A stretch of 51,487 nt of DNA from the NCBI GenBank assembly GCA_964441245.1, contig CAYTVR010000018.1, positions 1-51,487 on the forward strand. Reading direction: 5' to 3'. The notes below the pieces were generated by a model. The model had not been told where the DNA came from and searched no databases. It saw only the letters and a list, made by a program, of their open reading frames with translations. Below, in pieces: positions 42,255-49,801 of the stretch; position 1 is the stretch's first letter, and each line of letters starts with the position of its first letter. A program made the position numbers and the translations under genes. The stretch comes from JALZUU01 sp964441245 (GTDB lineage Bacteria; Bacteroidota; Bacteroidia; Chitinophagales; Saprospiraceae).

Positions 42255-43622
42255 TTTAGTCCGAGTTTTTTTGTTCTTCATTAAAAATTCATTCATTAAT
42301 CTTTCTACCACCGCATCATTTTTATATTTTCTACTATGCGCATACATTTTTTCTATTTTTTTTTTGTAAATCGGATCGGTTAAAACCTTCCCTATTTTAT
42401 TTTTAATCTCTTTGGCAGTATCATGATCTTTGTCACCCATCATCCCCAACTGATGATAAGCCACTCTAGCTGCACAACCGTTTTGATCTGATTTTTTTCC
42501 TGAATAAACCAACATGGGCACTTTAAAATGAATGCACTCATTGATCGTATGAATTCCACCATGATTAATCGAACAATCGGCTTCGCTTAATATTTTCAGC
42601 TGTGGAACATATGAAAACAAAAAAACATTTTCAGGCAAATTTTCAAAATCATCTTTAGCTAATAAGCCTCCCATGCCCACTACTAACATCCACTGTTTTT
42701 GGTCTCTCACTGCCTCAATTACTTTTTTGATAAAGCTCGGATCGCTTTTAGACAAAGTGCTTAAGGAACAATAAATTAAAGCCGCTTGCTTACGTTCTCG
42801 GTATTGAAAAGCAATTGCTAATCTTACATCATCACTAAATGATTCTTTTCGATTTGGCTCAACCAATGGTCCGACATAAAAATGATTCGGCCGTTTATCA
42901 TGTGGAAATTCCATTTCTCTAGCCACCATACTCATCACTGGTAATTGATCATAAGTAAAAGGTCCAGGCCAATAATTTTCTCTGATATATTGAAGTGGAA
43001 ATTTTTCTGTTTTGGCTAATGCCAATAAAATACTTCGTCGATCAGTACCGAAAGTTAGCAGTCTTTTTTTTGTGAAAATATACCAACGTTTTACTTTTAT
43101 CCATTGCCATGAAAAAAACATCATCCATTTTTTTCCTCGCCAACCTTCTCCAGGTATCGTATCCGTCAACAGATAAGGTAAGCCGCTCCTATTCCATAAA
43201 GAAAACCATTGACTCAACAATAGAAAGGGAATTCTTTTAGCGTAAGCTCTAAAAATATATTCGTGCAATTCCACATCAATAAGTAATAAGTCCGCCTTGA
43301 ACGAATCCAACAAATCGTCAAATGCTTTTGGATAAAACTGGTCCAATGCTTTTGCTTTTCGAACCGAAGCATTATTCAATTTATATAGCCATCTTTTCAC
43401 TTTGCGAAATGGTCCTTGAAATGAGGGAATATCTTCATCAAAATTAAAAGAAATTTCAGGTAACTGAATAAATCTAATTCCTTGCTTTTCTACCTCTACT
43501 CCAATATTTCTTGGAGCCGCATAAACGACTTCATGTCCATCATTCCCCAAACGATTCATCAATTCAAAGCTCGCATTTAAGATCCCTCTCAATCCGCTGG
43601 TGACACAAATTATTTTAGCCAT
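42252..43622 (-). CDS. GT1/MGT-family glycosyltransferase
   Basis: A 456-residue GT-B glycosyltransferase of the macrolide/UDP-glucuronosyl type. N-terminal AKIICVTSGLRGILNASFEL carries the acceptor loop; the C-terminal donor site has VFLFSYVPQLKILSEADC, SINHGGIHTINECIHFKVPM and VYSGKKSDQNGCAARVA, matching the HGGxxT-E-PxxxDQ pattern of the family. GT1/MGT enzymes usually glycosylate small molecules, lipids or natural products rather than lipid-linked sugars. Its start codon overlaps the NRPS stop (TAATG), so it is translationally coupled to the NRPS. I infer that its acceptor may be the NRPS-derived product. Confidence 0.85.
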   Translation of the reverse strand: MAKIICVTSGLRGILNASFELMNRLGNDGHEVVYAAPRNIGVEVEKQGIRFIQLPEISFNFDEDIPSFQGPFRKVKRWLYKLNNASVRKAKALDQFYPKAFDDLLDSFKADLLLIDVELHEYIFRAYAKRIPFLLLSQWFSLWNRSGLPYLLTDTIPGEGWRGKKWMMFFSWQWIKVKRWYIFTKKRLLTFGTDRRSILLALAKTEKFPLQYIRENYWPGPFTYDQLPVMSMVAREMEFPHDKRPNHFYVGPLVEPNRKESFSDDVRLAIAFQYRERKQAALIYCSLSTLSKSDPSFIKKVIEAVRDQKQWMLVVGMGGLLAKDDFENLPENVFLFSYVPQLKILSEADCSINHGGIHTINECIHFKVPMLVYSGKKSDQNGCAARVAYHQLGMMGDKDHDTAKEIKNKIGKVLTDPIYKKKIEKMYAHSRKYKNDAVVERLMNEFLMKNKKTRTK

Positions 43623-46600
43623 TATTCTATTTTTTCAGCATTAGGCATTTCTAATAATGTCTTTATTGTGTTTTCTACATATTCTGCTAAAGTGGCGATG
43701 GTGATTTTTTGAAAAATAATATTGATTGGAAAGTCCAACTCTAAAGCCTCATTAAGTCGATTAATCACCCGAATCCCTGATAAGGAATCTCCTCCTATTT
43801 CTAGGAAACTATCATGAATACTAATCTTATCCATTTGCATCACCTCTGACCAAATATCATGTACCAAAATTTCAAATTCTGTTGCTGGTTCAATATAATT
43901 CGTGGTTTGCATCGATGGGCTACTACTAATCGGCGGTAGTGCAGCTTTATCAATTTTGCCATTAGGAGTCTTGGGTAATTGATCCATCGGTATAAAAAAA
44001 GAAGGGATCATATAAGCTGGCAATTTAGCTTTCAAGTAAGCAATGGTAGCGCTTTGATCAAAATCCAAATCATGAACTACGTAAGCGACCAATTGAGGTC
44101 TTCCTGCTTGATCGGCAACAGCCTGTACAACACATCTTTGTACCCCCGTGCATTCTTTCAACACCATTTCTATCTCTTCCAATTCTACTCTAAATCCACG
44201 AATTTTCACTTGGCTATCAAGGCGACCTAAAAACTCAACATTCCCATCTGGCAGCCATCTGGCTAAATCACCTGTTTTGTACATTCTTGAATAATGACCT
44301 TCGTCAAATGGATTCGATATGAATTTCTCTGCCGTCAATTTTGGGCGACCAAAATAACCACGAGCTACTTGTATTCCAGCAATATGCAATTCACCAGGAA
44401 TGCCGATAGGGCAAATCAATCCTTGCGGATTAAGGACCAGTAATTTGGTATTCGCAATCGGTTTGCCAATAGGAATGATGGTCGGAACAGCTCCCTTTTG
44501 AGGCAATGGCCACATACTGACTTCCATCGCTGCTTCTGTTGGACCGTAGAGATTGTATAAAATAATTTTAGGAAATTTTTGTTGAAAATTTAAGGCTGTA
44601 GATACGTGAAGTGCTTCACCGCCACATATCACTCGCTTTAGACTGCTACAATCTCCCTCTTGGATACCCAACAAAAATACTTCTAACATAGAAGCGACAA
44701 AATGAACAATAGTAATCTGATGCTGATCAATCACTTTCTTCAAATAGTTGGTATCCTTATGCCCACCTGGTTTTGCAAACACTAATTTCATCCCAGCGAT
44801 CATTGGCCAAAAAAGCTCCCAAACGGAGAGGTCAAAACTGAAAGTTGTTTTTTGCAGAAAGACATCTTTTTCCGGATCTAGTTGAAAAAAGTATTGTCCC
44901 CACATCAAACGATTCATGACGCCATCGTATTGATTCATCACCCCTTTTGGCTTTCCAGTTGAACCAGAAGTATACATCACATAAACTAAGTTCGTGACAT
45001 CAATAGCCGTGTTCGGATTAGCCATAGATTGTTGAGCGATACGATCCCAGTCTTCATCAATCAAAATCAATTGAACATCTGAAATTTCTTCAAACAAGTG
45101 CAATTCCTCACGAGAGCAAATGATATATTTTGCTTTTGCATTTTCTAAAACATAACGAATCCGATCTTTGGGGTATTCCGGATCAATGGGTACATATGCT
45201 CCTCCCGATTTAAGGATGCCCATTAGTCCCCACATCATTTCTAAAGATCGATTCAAACAGATCGCCACCAAGGATTCCACCTCCACTCCTTGAGCTAGAA
45301 GGTAATGTGCTAATTGATTCGATTTTTGATTTAACTCCTTAAACGTCCAGGATTTTTCTTCAAAAACAATGGCGATCTCGTCTCCCCGTTTTACGACTTG
45401 TTCTTCAAATAAATCTACAATCGTTTTATCTTTAGGAAAATCCACATCATGATCATTGAAAGCAGCTAATGTAGTCGATTCCTCTTCGCTTAATGTTAGA
45501 ATGGATTGAAAACGATTTGCTAAAAAGAAATCCACCAACTGTAAAAATTGTTGTGGAATAGAAGTTCTCATTTTTGTATCAAAGACGGCACAGTTAAAAT
45601 CAAAATTTAGATCTATTGTTCCTGCCTCATCGAAATCATGGACTTGCAAACGTATATGATGCCTTGGATCGGCATGTCCAGAATGAATCCATTTAGAAAC
45701 GGATGGATGGCCATTAATTTCACCAAAAGAAGCAGTGATATAATTCAATACCACATTAAATTTCTTATTCAGTTCGGCTGTACTAATCCCTGCTTGAGCA
45801 TATTTTAGAAATTCATTTATGCCGCTTTTATTTTTTTGTAAAAAAGAACTAAACGTATCATCTGTAGCAATTTCAGCCATCAATGGAAACATTTTAATAA
45901 ATATACCCGGTGTATTTTTAAAATCTGTACTAGATCGATTTCCAGTTGGAGTCCCTATGACCATTTTTTCTTGCCCCGTCAATCGATAAATCAAAGTAAA
46001 AAGTAAGGTCGAAAAAATATTAAACAATGCAAGATGCTCCGTCCAAGCACGTAAATCTTTCTCCTTGGTCAAAGCGCGCAAACGATCGACTTGTTGTCTA
46101 GTCAATTGTACCGTTACTCTCTCAGAACGGGTGTCCATCGCCTCATTTAGGTTAGCGTAAAAATGATTCGAGTCCGGTAATTGCTTTCCTTGTCGATTCC
46201 AATATTCGCTGGCCTGATCATTCAATGTTTCTCGACCTTCTTTATTTTCAAGGGTTATATAATTTTCATAAAACGGTGGGCATATCGGAGTCGATTCGAC
46301 TTTATTAGGATTCAACTCATCATGATAGATTTTTAATAATAATTGATATTGAAGCGTTACTGCCCAAGCATCTGTGATTAAGTGATGTTGATTAAAATAC
46401 CAAGCATAATTAGTCTCCGACATTTTAATCAAGACCGAGTCAAAAGAGCATTCCGCAATATTAAAAATGGCTTGACTTCTTTGTTGAAAAAAAGTGGCTA
46501 ATTGTTCTGTTTTATCTGCTGTTTCTGAAAAATCAACCCATTCCATTTGATAAGGAAAACTAGACAAAATCCGTTGTATCGGTTGTTCTTCTTTTTGTAA

Positions 46601-46813
46601 AAAAATAGTCCGCATACTATCACAACGATCAATCAATAATTGAAAAGCTTGCTGAAAGCGGGCAATATCAATCGAGAACGGAAAATCAAATCTAAAGGCC
46701 ATATTGTACAATGGTGAATCAGGATTAAGTTGCTGCCCCATCCATAGCATCAATTGACTTTGTGTTAAGTCAAATTCTTTAAAACTTGTATTTGTAATTT
46801 GATTGTTTTCCAT
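43622..46813 (-). CDS. Single-module NRPS (condensation, adenylation, carrier), no thioesterase
   Basis: A 1063-residue protein. Domains: condensation (about 10-440) with HHLITDA at 143-149 (family HHxxxDG, here Ala for the last Gly); adenylation (about 460-945) with YTSGSTGKPKG, FDLSVWELFWPMIAG, NLYGPTEAAMEV, YKTGDLARWLPDG and PKTPNGKIDKAAL; peptidyl carrier (about 965-1045) with the phosphopantetheine serine in LEIGGDSLSGI. Reading the pocket by hand gives a D-L-W-H-I-G-L-M-E-K-like code; its Trp-His and the IVHFVASMLEVF segment are closest to serine-activating modules such as EntF. There is no thioesterase or reductase, so release must use another protein. The ACP gene ends 15 bp upstream. 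Confidence 0.9.
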   Translation of the reverse strand: MENNQITNTSFKEFDLTQSQLMLWMGQQLNPDSPLYNMAFRFDFPFSIDIARFQQAFQLLIDRCDSMRTIFLQKEEQPIQRILSSFPYQMEWVDFSETADKTEQLATFFQQRSQAIFNIAECSFDSVLIKMSETNYAWYFNQHHLITDAWAVTLQYQLLLKIYHDELNPNKVESTPICPPFYENYITLENKEGRETLNDQASEYWNRQGKQLPDSNHFYANLNEAMDTRSERVTVQLTRQQVDRLRALTKEKDLRAWTEHLALFNIFSTLLFTLIYRLTGQEKMVIGTPTGNRSSTDFKNTPGIFIKMFPLMAEIATDDTFSSFLQKNKSGINEFLKYAQAGISTAELNKKFNVVLNYITASFGEINGHPSVSKWIHSGHADPRHHIRLQVHDFDEAGTIDLNFDFNCAVFDTKMRTSIPQQFLQLVDFFLANRFQSILTLSEEESTTLAAFNDHDVDFPKDKTIVDLFEEQVVKRGDEIAIVFEEKSWTFKELNQKSNQLAHYLLAQGVEVESLVAICLNRSLEMMWGLMGILKSGGAYVPIDPEYPKDRIRYVLENAKAKYIICSREELHLFEEISDVQLILIDEDWDRIAQQSMANPNTAIDVTNLVYVMYTSGSTGKPKGVMNQYDGVMNRLMWGQYFFQLDPEKDVFLQKTTFSFDLSVWELFWPMIAGMKLVFAKPGGHKDTNYLKKVIDQHQITIVHFVASMLEVFLLGIQEGDCSSLKRVICGGEALHVSTALNFQQKFPKIILYNLYGPTEAAMEVSMWPLPQKGAVPTIIPIGKPIANTKLLVLNPQGLICPIGIPGELHIAGIQVARGYFGRPKLTAEKFISNPFDEGHYSRMYKTGDLARWLPDGNVEFLGRLDSQVKIRGFRVELEEIEMVLKECTGVQRCVVQAVADQAGRPQLVAYVVHDLDFDQSATIAYLKAKLPAYMIPSFFIPMDQLPKTPNGKIDKAALPPISSSPSMQTTNYIEPATEFEILVHDIWSEVMQMDKISIHDSFLEIGGDSLSGIRVINRLNEALELDFPINIIFQKITIATLAEYVENTIKTLLEMPNAEKIE

Positions 46814-46828
46814 TTCCTAATCTAATTC

Positions 46829-47065
46829 TTAGCGGACACTTTCAATGTAGTTAACCATGTCTCCTACAGTCATAAAATTTTCAATGGTCATATCTTGCGG
46901 AGCAACTTTTATCGTAAATTCCTCTTCAATAAATTGAATTATTTTCATCATTCCCATAGACTCTACTAATCCACTCCCAAGCAAATCGTCTTCAGAACTA
47001 ATCGCTAAATCTGTATTGCCTCCATGAAGATTTTGGGTGATATATTTTATGATTAATTCATTCAT
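46829..47065 (-). CDS. Stand-alone acyl/aminoacyl carrier protein (DltC-like)
   Basis: A 78-residue carrier protein. The phosphopantetheine site is the serine in DLLGSGLVESMGMMKIIQFI; the ESMG form resembles the DSMG of DltC and of the aminoacyl carriers of pyrrole pathways, rather than the DSL of fatty-acid ACP. It lies two bases from the AMP ligase gene upstream and 15 bases from the NRPS gene downstream. I infer that the ligase loads it with an amino acid, the flavoprotein may oxidise it, and the NRPS condensation domain or an acyltransferase accepts it. The exact cargo is unknown. Confidence 0.85.
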   Translation of the reverse strand: MNELIIKYITQNLHGGNTDLAISSEDDLLGSGLVESMGMMKIIQFIEEEFTIKVAPQDMTIENFMTVGDMVNYIESVR

Positions 47066-47067
47066 AG

Positions 47068-48642
47068 TTAAACATTCTCATTTTGAAAAATCGTCTTAAT
47101 GGCTGACCTTTTGATTTTACCAGAACTGGTCCGAGGAAACGTTTCGAGTATTCTAATTTCTTCAGGAATAGCGTAAACAGGTAGTTTTGTTTTTAAATAA
47201 TCCGACAAATCATTGGCACTTATATTTGCTCTTTTCTTCAAAATCACTGCGGCCTCCAATTGCAGATGATCCTTTGTATTTTCCAAAACATAAACTGCCG
47301 CTTCTGATACTTCGGCATGAGTCACGAGGCAAGATTCTATGGCTCCTAATTCTATTCGATAGCCTCTTATTTTTACTTGAAAATCTTTTCTACCAAAGAA
47401 ATGTAAGACGCCATCTTTATCTTCTTTTACCAAATCACCTGTTTTATAAAAGGCCAATGTTCGACCAGAAGACAATTGATAATGATAAAAAGATTGCTGA
47501 GTCAATTCGGGATTTTGCCAATAACCCAACATCTGCGTGGCACTTCTCACGACCAATTCTCCTTGCTCACCTTGGGGGGACAATTCCCCTTCTTCATCAA
47601 TAATCAAATATTCCGTATTTCCCCAAACTGTTCCAATAGGAATTGGATCATTCGTTTGGGGAATTTCAGGTAAATTAAAATAGGTACATTGATTTAATTC
47701 TGTGGGGCCATAAATATTACTCACTCGACTTTGTGGCCATAATTCCATTAAAGCTCTAAGGTATTTTGGTGGAAACGGCTCACCCGCATAGAGCAACCAT
47801 CGAAGCTGAATAGCTTTATCTTCTAGCGCACCACTTTGCAACATTTGAATCAAAGCCAAGGGAACAGAATACCAAATAGTGATGACTTCTTTTGCAATCA
47901 GTTGAGCCAAATTTGCAGGAAAAATCGTTTCTGCATCAGAAGCAATTACCGTGCATGCGCCAACAAAGGGGCCTGTAAAATAACCGAGTGTACAAATATC
48001 AAAATGGATTGGAGCATGATTTCCAATGATGTCATTTTCATCAATACCATACAAATTTGCCGTAAGGCGAGCATAACTCAAACCACTATAATGCGTATGC
48101 ATAATTCCTTTCGGCTGACCGGTAGATCCGGAAGTGTACATAATATAAGCGAGATCATTTTCTAATATTTTAAACTCTAAAATAAACTGATCAGATCGCT
48201 CAAATATTTGTGACCACGAAATAGTTTGGATAGATAATTGCGCTTCTTTTTCTAAACCAATAATTGTTTTTAGTGAAGAAGGATGGGCAATTATTTTTTC
48301 GATTTTTCTTTTTTGAGAAGGATTGGTGATCAATATGGAAATACCACAATCTTCGATTAAAAAACGGTTTCGATCAGTGGGATTTTTAGGATCGATTGGA
48401 ACGTAAACTGCTCCAGCTTGCAAGATGCCATAGATCGCAATCGCCGTCTCAATACTTCTATTCAGATAGATACCAACTCGATCTCCTTTTTGTATGCCTA
48501 GATTTTGAAGACATCCCGCGACTTGGTTCATTCGCTGATTTATTTGACGATAAGTCAATGTATTTTGACCACAACGAAAAGCAATTCGATCTGGAAATCG
48601 CTTGGCAGAATAAGAAATACTATGTGGTAAAATATAAATCAA
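47068..48642 (-). CDS. Stand-alone amino acid adenylating ligase (DltA/prolyl-AMP ligase-like)
   Basis: A 524-residue ANL enzyme without carrier domain. Motifs: LAYIMYTSGSTGQPKG (A3), HAPIHFDICTLGYFTG (A4), NIYGPTELNQCTYF (A5), FYKTGDLVKEDKDG (A7), GRKDFQVKIRGYRIELGAIE (A8), PRTSSGKIKRSAI (A10 with the catalytic lysine). The pocket aspartate that binds an alpha-amino group is present in HFD, so the substrate is an amino acid. YGPTE followed by N-x-C-T-Y recalls DltA and prolyl-AMP ligases (PltF, RedM). It overlaps the acyl-CoA dehydrogenase-like gene by four bases. The likely role is to charge the adjacent carrier; proline is my first guess, alanine the second. Confidence 0.85.
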   Translation of the reverse strand: MIYILPHSISYSAKRFPDRIAFRCGQNTLTYRQINQRMNQVAGCLQNLGIQKGDRVGIYLNRSIETAIAIYGILQAGAVYVPIDPKNPTDRNRFLIEDCGISILITNPSQKRKIEKIIAHPSSLKTIIGLEKEAQLSIQTISWSQIFERSDQFILEFKILENDLAYIMYTSGSTGQPKGIMHTHYSGLSYARLTANLYGIDENDIIGNHAPIHFDICTLGYFTGPFVGACTVIASDAETIFPANLAQLIAKEVITIWYSVPLALIQMLQSGALEDKAIQLRWLLYAGEPFPPKYLRALMELWPQSRVSNIYGPTELNQCTYFNLPEIPQTNDPIPIGTVWGNTEYLIIDEEGELSPQGEQGELVVRSATQMLGYWQNPELTQQSFYHYQLSSGRTLAFYKTGDLVKEDKDGVLHFFGRKDFQVKIRGYRIELGAIESCLVTHAEVSEAAVYVLENTKDHLQLEAAVILKKRANISANDLSDYLKTKLPVYAIPEEIRILETFPRTSSGKIKRSAIKTIFQNENV

Positions 48643-49790
48643 AGTCCTAGAAAATTTGAAATGATGTTTCTTTGAATATCGGAAGTTCCAGCATATAATA
48701 CGCCTCCTACTGCATCTCTCAAATCCTTTTCAATTCCATTTTCTGTCAGGAAAGCTCTGCCTCCAAAAGTTCGAATGGCATCCAAACTTGAACTGATAAA
48801 AGATTCGCTGATTTGGAGTTTTAGTAAAGCGGCTTCTAACATGGCATTGTCTCCATTTCTTTTCAGCCAAGCTGTTTTATATAAAAGCAATCGAGACGTT
48901 TCCAATCTCAATTTCATATCTGCAATTCGATTCGATACGGATTGAAAACTTCCGATGCTTTGATCAAATTGTTTTCGTGTTTTAGCATATTCAATCGCGT
49001 TGTCTAGTTGTCTTTCCATTGCGCCCAGTTGACTGGCTAAGATGCAACAACGGTCATATTCTAATGAGTGATTTAAGATACTAAATCCTAGTCCCGGTTT
49101 GCCCAATAAGCTTTCTTGAGGGACTAGACAATTATCAAAAACCAATTCACCAATCGGAATGCTTCGCAATCCCATCTTACTTTTTTTCTTACCTATGCTT
49201 AGACCTGGTGTATCTTTATCCACCAAAAAAGAAGATAATCCCCATTTTCCTAATTTGGCATTGGTACTAAGCAAAACCAATACAAAGTCACAAATCGGAG
49301 CAAGCGAAATCAAATGTTTTTTACCGTTTAGTAAATATCCATCACTTACTTTTTCTGCGGTCATTTTTAAACTAAAAATATCAGAACCTGCTTCTGGTTC
49401 TGACAAAGCATGCGCACCAATCAGTTCCCCCTTTACCATTGGACGAAGATATTTTTCCTTTTGTTCTTCACTTCCAAAATCCAAAACGGCTGTTTGTACG
49501 GTCCACATTTGTGCATTCAATCCGAATGCTAATCCATTGTCTAAACAACCAAAGCCAAAGCCTTCCATCGCTAACATAGCTCTTAGGAAATCAACTTTTT
49601 CCAATCCTCCTCCATATTTTTTCGGAGCTGCTAATCCTTGGATCCCAAAGTCCGCACACTTTTTCCAAAGTGTATGATCGAATGTTTGATTTTCATCTAG
49701 CTGAATCGATTTTTCATTTAGTTCGCTTTGCGCGAAATGAATTACTTTTTCCTTGTATGAAATATATTCTTGAGGCCATGAAAAATCCAT
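48639..49790 (-). CDS. Acyl-CoA dehydrogenase-family flavoprotein, possibly acting on carrier-bound aminoacyl groups
   Basis: A 383-residue FAD enzyme of the acyl-CoA dehydrogenase fold. Seen: GLAAPKKYGGG, IGAHALSEPEAGSD (FAD/substrate loop), YAKTRKQFDQSIGSFQ, and the C-terminal ENGIEKDLRDAVGGVLYAGT with SDIQRNIISN. The usual catalytic glutamate in Y-E-G-T is alanine here, and the alternative site used by isovaleryl-CoA dehydrogenase and prolyl-PCP oxidases (L-x-x-E-R) reads LEYDR with Asp. The DLRDAVGG...GTSDIQRN end resembles PltE/RedW-type enzymes that turn carrier-bound proline into pyrrole-2-carboxylate. The position next to ligase and carrier supports a carrier-bound substrate; the exact reaction is inferred. 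Confidence 0.82.
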   Translation of the reverse strand: MDFSWPQEYISYKEKVIHFAQSELNEKSIQLDENQTFDHTLWKKCADFGIQGLAAPKKYGGGLEKVDFLRAMLAMEGFGFGCLDNGLAFGLNAQMWTVQTAVLDFGSEEQKEKYLRPMVKGELIGAHALSEPEAGSDIFSLKMTAEKVSDGYLLNGKKHLISLAPICDFVLVLLSTNAKLGKWGLSSFLVDKDTPGLSIGKKKSKMGLRSIPIGELVFDNCLVPQESLLGKPGLGFSILNHSLEYDRCCILASQLGAMERQLDNAIEYAKTRKQFDQSIGSFQSVSNRIADMKLRLETSRLLLYKTAWLKRNGDNAMLEAALLKLQISESFISSSLDAIRTFGGRAFLTENGIEKDLRDAVGGVLYAGTSDIQRNIISNFLGL

Positions 49791-49801
49791 TTGGAAATTG
49801 G

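Noticed and set aside
47187..49677. Long plus-strand open frames opposite the AMP ligase and flavoprotein (138 and 172 codons)
   Set aside because: They lie entirely within well-supported minus-strand genes, have no recognisable domain and an unnatural composition; they are antisense shadows.
43622..49790. A complete siderophore synthesis cluster
   Set aside because: There is no thioesterase, catechol or hydroxamate gene, and only one NRPS module. The TonB receptor alone does not prove it; kept as an alternative only.
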